DNA from: Peromyscus leucopus
Lineage: Eukaryota; Chordata; Mammalia; Rodentia; Cricetidae
Direction of reading: 5' to 3'
Assembly: GCF_004664715.2 (NCBI RefSeq)
Contig: NC_051071.1
Coordinates: forward strand, 87,868,936-87,932,935
Length of the DNA: 64,000 nt
Positions 23,361-34,961 of the stretch are shown piece by piece; position 1 is the first letter of the stretch; the number at the start of each line of letters is the position of its first letter. Below the pieces are notes generated by a model. That model did no database searches and had not been told where the DNA came from. It saw only the letters and a program-made list of their open reading frames with translations. A program made the position numbers and the translations under genes.

Positions 23361-23411
<51 letters not shown>
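23361..23411. repeat. (TA)n microsatellite near the exon 2 donor
   Basis: About 22 uninterrupted AT units, about 150 bases after the donor at 23213. It can form a hairpin in RNA, but no regulatory role is evident. Confidence 0.95.
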
Positions 23412-23414
<3 letters not shown>

Positions 23415-24418
23415 CAGGAAAACATACTGACCTGGGAAAAATATTTTAAAATGTTAATTATTATCAATTCTTATTTACAAGTAGTTTTTAATGTCTGCTA
23501 TCTATAAAACAGTGCTTGGGGGAAAGATACATAATACCTACAAAGTGGACCCTGAGTAATATGCATATTAGATGGCAGGATGAAACAGATACTTGTGTAG
23601 GGGAGGAGTGTGTTTGTGAGTCTATAATAGAAGCAGTTAATTTTTATTCTTAAAGACTGTATAGCCTTTGCTATGAAGAAGAAACCTTGTTTATACAAAT
23701 GAAAATGCATGAAAAGGGTCTGTCATCCAAGGTTATAGGAATGGTTGATGACAAGAGGAAAGAAGTTGTCGTTGTAGTTAATGGCGAATGAGAACACGGA
23801 GGCTGGAGCGTTTGCACCTGAGGCCCATAGGTCAGCTTGAGTGCACTCTTCCCCCAGCTAGGATTAGTCTGCGGCAGTGGGAGTCTGATATCTGTAGGCT
23901 TGTGAAACAGTGGGATTTTTAATCTTATAGGATAAACTTGAGGTGTTGATAATTTTGAGAACTACAACGTCCTATGAGAATCTGTCAGAGAAATTCATCA
24001 TCTGGAGAAAAGAGCTAAAAGAAGCATAATACATTGGCCTTATAAAGAAGTGGGTGAGGGGCACAGTGCAGGCAAAGCTCACAGACTCACGAAAGCAGAC
24101 TTTCTAATTTCATTGATAAACTGAAAAAATGGAGAGGAGAATACATTGTATCATATAGCTGACTCAATAATTCAGATCTGAGATGCTGGAGATTCGAAAT
24201 TGGCTTTGAGCATCCTTTCTTATACATCATTCCCCACAAGTGTAAAAATAACCTACTAATTTTCTGATGATAAAACTTTAAAAATATGCAATTTTGATAT
24301 ACATGAGTGATGGAACAGAATTATGCACTAACCTTCCTACTGATCCTTGAAAAATGGGGAAGGGGGCATTTTCAGTTGGAGAATCGAGAATGGAAGCTTT
24401 TTCCCTGCCTTGAGTCCA

Positions 24419-24540
24419 CATTTCTCTGTGTAGCCCAGGAACTCACTCTGTAGACCAGGCTGGCCTCAAACTCACAGAGATCCTCCTGCCTCTGCCTCCC
24501 AATTACTGGGGTGATAGGTGTGTGCCACCACTGCCTGGCT
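24419..24540 (-). mobile_element. B1 SINE, partial
   Basis: Reverse B1: CATTTCTCTGTGTAGCCCAG, GACCAGGCTGGCCTCAAACT, GTGTGCCACCACTGCCTGGC. It has a deletion in the first half. Confidence 0.9.
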
Positions 24541-25485
24541 GGCTCATCAATTCTTTTTCTGAAGAAAATAAGAAAAGAGATTGCAACTCGATAGGGATTC
24601 CAAGCGGAAGTTGGTCTTTGATGCCCCAGGGATTATTTAAGAAGTCTGTGGAAGTCACGCATCCGAGACAAGAGGCAGCAGCTCTGAGGTACAAGCGACA
24701 CTTGAGCTGTAGTCTTAAGAAACTGTGTTCCGTGAGAACAGGCTTCTGAGACCTTCTCTTCCCTTACATGCTTCCTACAAATGAGTGGACCACTTCTTCA
24801 ATTATAAGAAAAAGGAAAAGTGTTTTCGTTGGAAAATTTTCATTCACCTCAGGCTTTTTCAGAATCCTGTGTGTAATTAATTTAGTGTTTTGTGTCTGTC
24901 TATACTGTTGGTTTTCACTGTGTCTGCTTCAGTTCAGTGATCACACTGTAATGTCCCCCGTCCTCAGCCTTGCTCCTGGCCAGTCTATCCCTTTAACCTG
25001 GAATCAGCGAAGTTTTGAAAACATGTACAATCTTGTCCCTTCTCTGCTTAAGTCTATTGGCTTCTCCATTTTTCCTTGTATGAACTGTGTAGACCGTCAT
25101 CTGACCTTCGGGGTTTACTGCATCCACCTTGTCTCTGGGCAGTCTGTCTCAGAGTGGACACTTTTAGCCACCAGATTTATGTCATACCTTGGTCCACCTT
25201 TGTGTGTTGTCTTCCCACTCGCAGGCCGCCTCTGCTCCCAGTTCAACCCTCACTACCCAGTTGACTTTAAAGTGGACCCGAAGCCGCTCCTTACACAGCA
25301 TCCTCTTTGTGTCCTCATACGCTTAGTTTTTGCCTTGTTTTCTTAGTGAAGATTTGTTGTAGAGAGAGTCCTGTTTGTCCAATTTGATACTGTGTCCCCT
25401 GTGTTCTGTACCAGTGATTCCTCACCTGTCACACACACATCACCAGCAACATCACCATTACCTGGCAATTTGCTGCTAGAGAAAA

Positions 25486-25590
25486 TTGTCACCTGTAGTC
25501 CTAGCCTTCAGGAGACTGAGGCAGGAGAACTGCTCTAAGTTTGAGGCCAACTTAGGCTACCTGGTGAGTTTCGGGCCAGCCTGAATGTTT
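25486..25590 (+). mobile_element. Old B1-like fragment
   Basis: CACCTGTAGTCCTAGCCTTC followed by AGACTGAGGCAGGAGAACTG and GGCCAACTTAGGCTACCTGG is a highly diverged forward B1-type sequence. Confidence 0.55.
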
Positions 25591-26474
25591 TTCTTTTACT
25601 CAGACAGAAGGCTTTTTAACTCAAGGGAGTAAGTAATTTTTTCTTATTGAGGCTTTCAGCTGGCTGGAAGAGGCCCCCTCCCGTCCCGGAGAGCAGTCTG
25701 CTCCATTCTGTCTGTTTACTGAGGTGCTAGGCTCATCGACCACAACTTCACAGAAACACCAACAGTGCTTGGTGGAATATCTGGGCACTGTTGCCCAGGC
25801 AAGTTTGCATGTGCAGTTAAATGTTACACTGCACACGTGTGACCAGTGTACGGTCTTCTAACCCAGCTTTAAGAATTATGCAGTAATGGACACATCTGTA
25901 AAACGTTGCTGCACCATGGCTCTGGGAACACTGTTGCAGAAGGGCAGAGAAGACCGTAAGAACCATTGGATCAGGGAGTTTGCTGTAAAACCGTCTCCTA
26001 GTAATGTCAGAAGCTACACCCATAAAATCTCACCAGCATCACTGCCTAAACATGAGCTGAACAAGGACGGTACCAGTGGACATGCCAAAGTGGGTGGAGT
26101 AGGCCTCAACCGTACACAAAGAACTGTGGGCAACCGAGGAAAGCTGGAAGCAGGAGAGCAGTGTCCTTCCCCAGGGAAGAGCACATTAGTAAACTGTCCA
26201 GTGCCAACTGGTCAGCCCTGAAAACATACATACAAGTAACATTATACAGACTGAGCAGTTGTATTTGGGAATATATATGTAATAATAATTTGTGCAAAAG
26301 AGCCTATGAATTCGAAGGAAATCAGGGAGGAGCATATGAGAGACTTTGGAAGGAAAAAAGGGAAGGAAGAAGGGTTGGAATTATATTAAAACCTCAAAAA
26401 TTAAAAAAAAAAGTTAAAAATTATGAAAAGGAAGATAAGTCATTTGACATTTTTATACATTAAAAAGTATAGAT

Positions 26475-26632
26475 GGGCCAGTGGTAGCACATGCCTTTAA
26501 TTAACCCCAGCATTGGGAGGCAGAAGCAGGCGGATCTCTGTGAGTTCAAGGCCAGCCCTGGTATAGAGTGAGTTCCAGGACAACCAGGACTACCCAGAGA
26601 AACCCTGTCTCGACACCCTCCCCCACAAAAAA
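26475..26632 (+). mobile_element. B1 SINE
   Basis: Forward B1: GGGCCAGTGGTAGCACATGC, CGGATCTCTGTGAGTTCAAG, GAAACCCTGTCTCGACACCC and a short A tail. It is an older type. Confidence 0.92.
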
Positions 26633-27048
26633 GTGACTATAGTAATCTTAAAGCACTAGCACATCTAAAAGAATCACAAATCAAAACAGTGAGTTTACAA
26701 TTAACCTTTTATACCAAATCTGTGAAAAAATATTTTATGTTTTGTGTGAAGCCTTTGCAAAGATCCTTGTGCACAGCCTCTTAAAATGAGGTTTAAGAGA
26801 TGTGATGTGATAGACTGCATGCTGTTGTCTTGAATCTCATCCTCATTCATTGAACTCAGCAGACATTCAATAAATACTTTCTGCTAGTTGCTGAGACGTG
26901 TAAGACAGGCTTTCAACAGCACAAGGAAGTACTAACTGCTTCACTTGATATACAGATGAAATTACCTGTGTCATCTAAGAGAGAATATGTCCTCCTGTGT
27001 AAAAGAATTTACATGTAAAAAAATCATTTCTGTCTTATCACTAGTGGT

Positions 27049-27055
<7 letters not shown>

Positions 27056-27093
<38 letters not shown>

Positions 27094-27239
27094 GTTTTTC
27101 GAGACAGGGTTTCTCTGTGTAGCTTTGCGCCTTTCCTGGAGCTCACTTGGTAGCCCAGGCTGGCCTCGAACTCACAGAGATCCGCCTGGCTCTGCCTCCC
27201 GCGTGCTGGGATTAAAGGCGTGCGCCACCACCGCCCGGC
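27056..27239 (-). mobile_element. B1 SINE, young copy with long tail
   Basis: Reverse B1 with a poly-T tail of almost 40 bases and the young GTAGCTTTGCGCC block, ending CACCACCGCCCGGC. The target duplication TAGTGGTCATTTTT is at 27042-27055 and 27242-27255. The long pure tail and near-consensus body point to a recent insertion. Confidence 0.95.
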
Positions 27240-27308
27240 AGTAGTGGTCATTTTTATTGACAAAGATAAAACATTCTTGATAAAATGAATAGTGCTTAAG
27301 GAAAGTTT

Positions 27309-27431
<123 letters not shown>

Positions 27432-27587
27432 AATGGAAAAGAGAACAAAAAAAAAAAAGGCAGGGCCAGGTGCTGAAATATTAGTTCCAGTGGACATGGT
27501 CCAGCAGAAAGGAAACCTAGAATCTGACTATAGAACTGAGGTGGAGGTATGTCAGGACAAATGTAAAAGTCAGTAGGAAGAATTTAG

Positions 27588-27612
27588 AAAAAAAAAAAAA
27601 AAAAAAAAAAAA
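27588..27612. repeat. Poly-A run
   Basis: About 25 consecutive A without a recognisable SINE body in front of it. Confidence 0.9.
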
Positions 27613-28155
27613 GGAAGTACTGAAAATATTTGAAAATGGAACAGTTTTTCTAATCTATAAACTAGGAACAAATTTAGGTGGCAATATAAGAAATGGATTA
27701 AAGTGCTGTGACATTTTTAAGAATAGTGTCAACATTTTATTTGTACAAAGATTTTTTTTTCCCACCATTTTCTAAAAAGAGAACTGGAGACAGCTTACAT
27801 GATTTAAAAACCAAGTTTAGAGAACAGGAACCAACTAAAATACAGGCAATAAAATAAGAAAAAGCTAAAGTAAGCCCCCCCGCCCTCCGCCCCATCCCCA
27901 AAAAATCTAGATACTAAAACCCCCACATGATGTTAGGCAGGGCTCTCTGGAGAACAGAACCCATAGGATGTGTATTTTTCAGAAAAGGGCTTATTAGATT
28001 GGTCTACACACAGTAGAGGCTGGGAATCCAGCCAGGGGCATCTGCACACTGGAGATGCAGAGAACCTCAGCTACCTCAGCCTGGGGTTAAAGCCTGGACA
28101 GTTCCCAGACCGTCAGTGGTATACAGTATATGTTGGAAGGCTGAAGGAACTAGAA

Positions 28156-28328
28156 CAGCGGTTCTCAACCTGTGGGTCTTGACACTCATCAGATCTCCTG
28201 CATGTCAGATACTCGATGATTCATAACAGTTGTGAAATTACAGTTATAAAGTAGCAACAAAAATAATCTGGTTGGGAGTCACCACATCTGTTAAAGGGTC
28301 ACAGCATTAGGAAGGTTGAGAACCATTG
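28156..28328 (+). mobile_element. URR1-like hAT-Charlie nonautonomous DNA transposon
   Basis: The terminal inverted repeats CAGCGGTTCTCAACCT and AAGGTTGAGAACCATTG enclose 173 bases that include TTCATAACAGTTGTGAAATT, AAGTAGCAACAAAAATAAT and TAAAGGGTCACAGCATTAGG, the body of rodent URR1 as I know it. The flanking 8-mers AACTAGAA and CCATAGAG are only a degenerate duplication, as expected for an old hAT insertion. There is no transposase. Confidence 0.88.
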
Positions 28329-28580
28329 CCATAGAGTCTGGTGACAGCAAGAGCAGCAGCAGCAGAATGTGCAGGCGTGCTTTTCTTAGGATTCCTTACT
28401 AGTACATACATGTGGAGGGCTGTATTCAGGTATAGCTTTCAAATAATTTCAGAATCAATTCAAGAGAAATATCTGCATTTAAAATAATGATTCCTGAAAC
28501 ATGTAACATAAAAGTTTGGATAAACTTTAGTAAATAGTACTGCAATAGACAGTGAAACTCTGTGTAGCACTGAAAAAGGG

Positions 28581-28740
28581 TGTGGGAACCTGCTCTTACC
28601 TTTTGAAGGGTTCTTAGGTGGAGGAGAAAAGAATTAAATGATAGAAATAGAGACCTAGACAGAGAAAAGAAAGACAGAAACACAGGATAGCTTCTGGAGG
28701 GCCTGGATTAATCCCCACTAGCCTCTTTATAATTTAAATC
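28581..28740 (-). repeat. 3' LTR (homologous segment)
   Basis: Aligns with 31524-31690 through the segment carrying TTTTGAAGGGTTCTTAGGTG, GAGACCTAGACA and ACACAGGATAGC. Similarity then fades; a possible LTR end (TTTGGCTGTCATA) is near 28853. This half corresponds to R/U5 in minus orientation. Confidence 0.7.
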
Positions 28741-29410
28741 TCAAATGAGGGTACAGAGTTTAACTCCATACAGCTCTGAATCAGCTTTCCACTCAGAGCT
28801 TGCAAGTAGCTGGGATTACCACAGCAGTACTCCTGTTCCCTTTGGCTGTCATACCTTCCAGTAAAGGAGTAGAGGATAACCAAGATAGATGGCCTTTTTG
28901 AATTGGTCTAAGATGTCTATAGCAGTTTCAGCTGCACCAAGCCCTGTTTTAAAATCAATAAACTTATGATATAACTGCATCAAATGAATCAGTAAACTCC
29001 TGATGCAACCACATCAAACCTAAAATCTCCTTAGGATCACCATTAACATTAACATTAACAGGTTAACATCATAATTCTATCGTGAATATTACTGTACACA
29101 ATTGCATTTCTTACAAACTTACATCCAAAAGCAAACTCTCAATAGAACTATTTACACTTTACAAACTTTAGCAAACATCCAAAAGCAATCTCTTAATAAA
29201 ACTCCTTACACTTTAAAGCAATCTCTTAATAGAACTATTTGCATTTCTTGCTAACAAAACATAAGGTACATTAACACAAGTTAACATTAATCCACTCAAA
29301 GGACAAGAAAATATTTTTTTTTCAAAATTAAAGAGACTGAGGAATATTAACTCACACTTTCTTTATAATTTTTAAGTTTCATCTTGAGGCAGAGTAGAAA
29401 AAAAACCCAA

Positions 29411-29572
29411 GCTGGGTGGTGGTGGCGCACACCTTTAATCCCAGCACTCAGGAGTCAGAGGCAGAGGGAGTTCGAGGCCAGCCTGGGCTACCAAGTGAGT
29501 TCCAGGAAAAGGCACAAAGCTACACAGAGAAACCCTGTCTCGGAAAAAAAAAACAAAAGAAAAGAAAAAAAG
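29411..29572 (+). mobile_element. B1 SINE nested in the ERV-like element
   Basis: Forward young-type B1 (GCTGGGTGGTGGTGGCGCAC, GGGCTACCAAGTGAGTTCCA, ACACAGAGAAACCCTGTCTC) with target duplication AAAAACCCAA at 29401-29410 and 29573-29582. A small internal deletion removes the CAGGCGGATCTCTGTG block. It is younger than the ERV it sits in. Confidence 0.93.
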
Positions 29573-30670
29573 AAAAACCCAAACTTCTCCATTTCTACAC
29601 AAAACAGTTCATAAGTCACCACAGCTAATGTATGCATACAAAGCATATATGCATACACAAAACAATTCATAAGTCATTACAGTTAATAAAATCTATATGC
29701 ATAAGTGAATTCAAAACTGTCCCATTGCAGTTGTACCATTCCTGTCCATCTTAAGTCTGAAAAGTTCAAAAAGACAGTTCTGGTACTAGTCTAAAAGTTC
29801 CTTTTAGTGCACGAAATCAGGGCCTGGCACGTCAGCTGCCCTGAAGTTCCTGTATAGCAGTCCCAGGTTGTAGTGACTCTGAAGCAAACAGCTCCAAATA
29901 TGAGGAGTCCCATAACTACAGCTTTTGCAGTTCCCCTTGCTTGCAGCAGTTCAGTTCAAACCAGCTTCTCTGAAACTTTTCCTCTCAGCTACAGCTGTGC
30001 TTCCCAGCAGTCCGTAGCGGTTCTAGGCAGTCTGCTCTAAGGTGAAAACTGTTAGCTGGCCCGGGGCAGAGTCCTCTCAAAAGAAACCTTACAGCCAGCA
30101 AACAGAAACAGCACCTTTGGCTGCTGGCTCCTTTCAGCTGTTTACAATCCCAGTCCTGAGGTCTGAGGGTTCTCAAGGACCTCACACCACAGGAGCTCCA
30201 GGTGCCTTCCAGTGCCTCCCACCTGCTACAAGCTGTGGCTTCCAAGGGTCCCATTACCTGCTCTGCAAGTGGTCCTGCACTCAGCACCCTGGGTGCTGGA
30301 AGCCTCCGTGGGCTTCCCTGCTTGCAAGGTTGGAACACTAACCTCAGGGCAGCACACAGCTCCACCTCACTGCTGTTGGGAGCTCCAGCTGCTCAGCCTG
30401 GAGTGCAGCTTTGCCTCACTCAGCAGTTTCTGCTCCTGCTCTGCAGCCACTGCAGGGGACACAGACCCTGCACTTGCCATTACAGGGAGGATTTCAAGAC
30501 TTCTGCACTCTCCACTCCAGGGCACATCACACCCAGGCATTCTGTCAGCTAGCTGTCTCCCCTGGATCTGCAGCACTACCTCCACCATGGTCTCACCCTC
30601 GGGGGGATGCTACTCTGCAGGGACCCCTGCTCACCACTGCTCAAAGTAGTCAGGCCTATTTCCGTATTCC

Positions 30671-30676
<6 letters not shown>

Positions 30677-30764
<88 letters not shown>
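30677..30764. repeat. (CA)n(CT)n compound microsatellite inside the ERV-like element
   Basis: About 26 CA units followed by about 18 CT units. It is responsible for the long artefactual open frame around 30411-31118. Confidence 0.96.
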
Positions 30765-30766
<2 letters not shown>

Positions 30767-31523
30767 GGTGTGCTCACTGCAGGCATTCCTCTCTGGAGGC
30801 TTTGTGTCTTGGGCAGCTGCCATGGTGCCCTGTGTGCTAGCCCTCCAGCTGCCCACTCAGCTCTCTGCCTGCGCTCTCCCAGGCATCCCTCACTGGTCTC
30901 CAGTTTGGCTCCTGGAGACAGACCTGCTCTGGTTGCTGGGGTCTGAAGTCTCTGCTGTGCACTTGCCGCAATGCTCCTCCTCACTGTGTCTTTTTCACTG
31001 CAGAAAGTATGCAGACCTTCACTGCTGGCACTGGCTCTCTCTCCCGCAGGTCTCAGCTGCTGATGCTTGGTCAGCCACTGCTCCCACTGCTGCTTGTGCT
31101 TGCGGTGGGGACTTGTGAAGCCACTCTCTCAGACCACCACGTCCACAGTGGCTGCTCAGTCCTGGATGCTGCTTTGTGCGTCCCAAGTCCCACTTGGGAA
31201 ACCTACTCTGCTCTAAGTTACTATCATGCCTAGGACTTCACAATATCCCTATACCTAAAGCCTATTCTACCCTGATATACCTAAGCCTACGTTTCTCAAA
31301 CTAAACTTCAGAATACTTTTATGACTTACTTTGATTTAGTTTAATAGAGACAGAGACAGAGAGATACTTGCTCCAGCCTAACTTTAACTACTCTGAGTTT
31401 ACAGTTTTACTCCTGAAGAACACAGTATCACTGCCTCCTTTAATTCATTACCCAGCATGTCCCCTTCTCCATGCTGTTCCTTCCTTTATCCTCAGTACCT
31501 ATGTCTCACTTCAGGATGCTACC

Positions 31524-31889
31524 TGTGGGAGTCTGGCTCCCACCTTTTGAAGGGTTCTTAGGTGGAGGAGAGAAGAATTAAGAAATGATAGATAGAAAGA
31601 GAGACCTAGACAATGAGAAGAAAGATAGAAACACAGGATAGCTTTGGGAGGGCCTGAGTCAGTACCTACCAGTCTCATCCTTTATTGAAAAGGGCTTTTT
31701 ATAACATGCCAAGGGGAGAGGCAAAAGACCTCCCCCTTACAACATCAAAGCATACCATACAGCCAAGTGTAGATCCTTCCAGACACCTGTGACCAAATCA
31801 TCTCCTTATGCAGCCCTGCTAGGTAAAGCAAGCTCAGATTCTCTGAGCCTGAGTATGTTCTCACTAGGAAGCCTCTGTGGGCTCCCATA
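31524..31889 (-). repeat. 5' LTR of the minus-strand ERV-like element
   Basis: 366 bases from TGTGGGAGTC to GGCTCCCATA. On the minus strand it holds TTATAAAAAG (TATA-like) and AATAAA (poly-A signal), followed by the segment shared with 28581-28740. Confidence 0.75.
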
Positions 31890-31959
31890 AAAGGGATAAG
31901 GTCTCCAACAGTTAACACAGACACATATCTGTTGGTAAATTTATTAAAAGTGCAAGGTT

Positions 31960-32099
31960 GCCGGGCAAGGTGGTGCACATCTTTAATCCCAGCACTAGGG
32001 AGGCAAAGGCAAGTGGATCTCTGAGTCCAAGGCCAGCCTGGTCTACAGATTAAGTTGCAGGACAACCAGGACCGTTACACAGAGAAACCCTGTCTCAGG
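31960..32099 (+). mobile_element. B1 SINE
   Basis: Forward B1 from GCCGGGCAAGGTGGTGCACA to GAAACCCTGTCTCAGG with a G-rich rather than A-rich tail. It lies about 360 bases upstream of the 66-bp coding exon. Confidence 0.93.
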
Positions 32100-32459
32100 T
32101 GGGGGTAGCAGAGGGGGGGGGGAGGAGCAAGGCATCGAATACATTTTAAATGTTAGGTAAAAGGATTAAGAATATATATTCACATTGCCTTAAGTTTGCA
32201 TGAAGAAACTAAGTAAAAGCTAACACAATGATTATTCTTTGAAAGTTGACTGAGTTGGTAGTAGGGATTATGTGTCTATTCTAATCAGCACCTCTTTAAT
32301 TTTTATTTATTTTATACTCTCTTATGCTTTTATGTAAGATATAAAATGATTTTTCTCAAATTATACATTATACTTCCTTTGGAGCAAAGAAAGTATACTA
32401 CTTGTTAAATTTTTTTATTTTACCATAAAGTGATTTTTTATAAAAATTTTTATTCCTAG

Positions 32460-32525
32460 ATCCATATTTATTCTCTTGGAATGACGTTGTATTGGGGGGC
32501 CGATCACGAAGTACCTCAAAGCCAG
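32460..32525 (+). CDS. Ptpn13: Ptpn13 third coding exon (KIND domain)
   Basis: A 66-base, phase 0 to phase 0 exon encoding residues 99-120: IHIYSLGMTLYWGADHEVPQ then SQ. IHIYSLGMTLYWGAD is the part of the KIND domain that mirrors the kinase C-lobe helix carrying the YSLG motif. The acceptor is TTTTTATTCCTAG| and the donor CAG|GTAAGT, both strong. Because the exon is a multiple of three with phase 0 on both sides, skipping it would keep the reading frame but remove a structural helix. It sits between a B1 copy about 360 bases upstream and a B4-like SINE about 360 bases downstream. Confidence 0.96.
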
Positions 32526-32885
32526 GTAAGTGAAGCTTCACATTTGTGATGTTTTCATATTGACACCTATTTCCACTTTTTACAGAGCCCTTTGGTGTGA
32601 TTATGTGTGTTCTACATCATGCTGCCAGGCACACTGGCATCTTATCCTGTGTGTTGTTCACAAATTGGTCACATGTATGCAGTCAGAGTGAGACTGGACA
32701 ACCTGTGAACAACACTGGGAACCCCATTTCACAGCTCCTGGAGTAGCAGAAACACACCCCAGGTTAACTCTCAGATCTTGGATTCAGATCATTGGGCTAG
32801 TTTGAGTATTTCTGTCTTAAAATAGTTCTTATTCCTGAAATCTCTTTTCATCAAAGCTAAATTGTTACATTTAGTATTTCATTTA

Positions 32886-33215
32886 GGGCTGGGAGAAGGC
32901 TCAGATGGTAAACTGCTTGCCCTACAAGCATGATAACCTGTGTTCAGATGTCTGTCACACAGGGTATGATCAAGCGTGTTTGCAGCACTAGTGCCTGGCG
33001 GATGGGGATAGGCAGGTTCCCAGCGCTCACTGGTCAGCTATGTGACTAATGGGTGGCTCCAATTTCAGTGAGAGAACCTGCCTCAAATAACAGTGTGGAA
33101 ATGGATAGTGGAAGACACCCAGTGTACGCATGTATATATCTACACACTTACCTACCTATCAGAGCATTCACACATAGCACAAACACCACACACACACACA
33201 GTAAAAGGAAGAAGA
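32886..33215 (+). mobile_element. B4/RSINE-like tRNA-derived SINE
   Basis: Head GGGCTGGGAGAAGGCTCAGA, middle CCAATTTCAGTGAGAGAACC with CTGCCTCAAATAACAGTGTG, and a CA-rich tail (ACACCACACACACACACAGT). The long body with a second tRNA-unrelated half separates it from B2. The subfamily is not certain. Confidence 0.75.
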
Positions 33216-33658
33216 GGAGGACAAAGAGGAGAAAAAAATTGAGTTTATTTTAGTCATTTAGAAATACAAAAGCAGATTTTTTTTATTGAATATTAAAAGA
33301 ATTAAACACCTTTAATTTTAGTCCAAAATTCATACATCTTTAAATTCATGAGATGAATGATATTATTCAACTTAGCTCAATTTAATTTACCTCTTGGAAA
33401 TTTTTGTATATTTTCTTTCTCTCCTTAGTTTCAATTCTGTGAATATATATGAGGAAGTCAGTTGTTAATGGAGGTGTTGATGTTATTTCTCATGCAACAT
33501 AACTATCATATAAAATGTAGTAGTCTAATATTATTGCTTTGTATTCTTTTCTGATAACTATATCAATGATACAAAATAATGTAAAGTCATACTTTATGAT
33601 CATAAATCATTACCATTTTAGAAATGCTTAATATTAATTTAAAAATACTTAATGTCGA

Positions 33659-33818
33659 GCCGGGCGTGGTGGCGCACGCCTTTAATCCCAGCACTCGGGA
33701 GGCAGAGCCAGGCGGATCTCTGTGAGTTCGAGGCCAGCCTGGGCTACCAAGTGAGCTCCAGGAAAGGCGCAAAGCTACACAGAGAAACCCTGTCTCGAAA
33801 AAAACAAAAACAACAAAA
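33659..33818 (+). mobile_element. B1 SINE, young copy
   Basis: Near-consensus forward B1 (GCCGGGCGTGGTGGCGCACG, GGAAAGGCGCAAAGCTACAC, AACCCTGTCTCG) with the exact 16-bp target duplication AAAAATACTTAATGTC at 33641-33656 and 33819-33834. Confidence 0.95.
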
Positions 33819-34183
33819 AAAAATACTTAATGTCTATTTTGTATGAGACGAAACACTAGATTTTAGGCCTGCTGTTGGCCACACCTGTAGAATCTACTAG
33901 AAGATACAGACAGCTAAATAGATAAATACAACGTTATGTAATGAAGGCTCTATTAGTGGAAACGGAAGAACAAAGCTGGATCTTCCGATTATATCCCAGG
34001 GTTAGAATAGGTTTTTAAAGGAAATCTTTTTAAAGGAAATCACATCGAAGCTTGTGACATAAAGTAATGCATCAGTGGAGGAGATGTCAGTGTTACCTTT
34101 GTTGGAGCTTAGACAGGGATAGCAGTGTGTATATATGGCCAGTATGTACTATTATTAGACTTTTAGTTCGTTAAATACATTTT

Positions 34184-34256
34184 TGGGGGGTACTGGAGAT
34201 TGAACCTCGACCTCACACATGCCAGCAGGTATTTACAGTGAGCTGCACCCAGCCCA
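34184..34256 (-). mobile_element. ID-like tRNA-derived SINE fragment
   Basis: TACTGGAGATTGAACCTCGA followed by CCTCACACATGCCAGCAGGT is the reverse of a tRNA-like SINE head (box B reads GGTTCAATC on the minus strand). It is diverged. Confidence 0.65.
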
Positions 34257-34565
34257 GCAATGCTTTCTTCTATTTTTTGTATTTCTTGATGAATAATGAT
34301 GTTAATTATCTTTTTATATGCTTATTGGCCATTTGGATGTTATAACTTAAAAATTAACTAACAAAAATAATTTTACATTCTGATTTATTTCATCAGATTA
34401 ATAGGGATCCCATTTCATTTAGCTGATCTTGAATCATTTCAATATCTGGAATCTTCTACCTTATACAAATAACAAATTATATAGAGAATATATATCTTAT
34501 TGGATACTGAATATTGAACTACTGTCCCTATTTCTCAAATTATTTAAGTAGTCAAAGAATTCCAA

Positions 34566-34712
34566 TTCTGCCAGACATGATGGCACATACCTTTAAGCCC
34601 AGCACATGGGAGGTGAGGCAGGATTCTCTGTGACCAGCCTGGTCAATAGAGAGAGTTCCAGGTCAGTCAGGGCTGGGCAGTAAGACCCTGTCAAAAAAAC
34701 AAAAACAAAAAC
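34566..34712 (+). mobile_element. B1 SINE, diverged
   Basis: CCAGACATGATGGCACATAC, AGCCCAGCACATGGGAGGTG, GAGTTCCAGGTCAGTCAGGG and an A-rich tail form a forward B1 with small deletions. It lies 250 bases upstream of the fourth coding exon. Confidence 0.9.
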
Positions 34713-34961
34713 CAACCATTTCTTTATTACAAAATCAACAGCTTTTTTTTTTTTTAAAAAAAAAATCACATTTTATATCTAGGAAGACCTGGTAACTTCT
34801 TCCTATTAAGGTTTTCAAGTCAAATAATAGGTAAGACATAATTGCCAATAGAAAAGACTCCATTTCCTCCAACATTGGCTGTGGTCCTGAGGCTCCTAGA
34901 AAGGCTTTTCTTGTGGTAGATTTACCTACACTTACTAATGTGGCTTTTCCTTTCCTTTTAG

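Larger units (their letters stand above)
28581..31889 (-). mobile_element. ERV-like LTR retrotransposon, noncoding, minus orientation
   Basis: The exact 6-bp duplication AAAGGG at 28575-28580 and 31890-31895 encloses 3,309 bases beginning TGTGGGAACC and ending GGCTCCCATA, imperfect inverted termini. Related terminal segments (TTTTGAAGGGTTCTTAGGTG with GAGACCTAGACA and ACACAGGATAGC) occur at both ends. On the minus strand the right LTR has TTATAAAAAG and CAATAAA in promoter and poly-A order, so the element reads right to left. The interior has no gag, pol or env similarity I can see. It contains a young B1 (29411-29572) and a CA/CT microsatellite. This suggests a nonautonomous ERV2-type element; the family is not identified. 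Confidence 0.8.
32526..34961 (+). other. Ptpn13: Ptpn13 intron between coding exons 3 and 4 (2.4 kb)
   Basis: Contains a B4-like SINE, two B1 copies and an ID-like fragment. The rest (for example 33245-33640, 33840-34180 and 34260-34560) is AT-rich with nothing recognisable. It ends in a long T/C tract and TTTTAG. Confidence 0.85.

Noticed and set aside
30411..31118. Open frame of 235 codons
   Set aside because: It runs through a CA/CT microsatellite inside an LTR element, has low-complexity His/Thr and Ser/Leu runs and no family match.
31480..31523. tRNA primer-binding site next to the 5' LTR on the minus strand
   Set aside because: GGTAGCATCCTGAAG shares only a few bases with known primer sites; not enough to name a primer tRNA.
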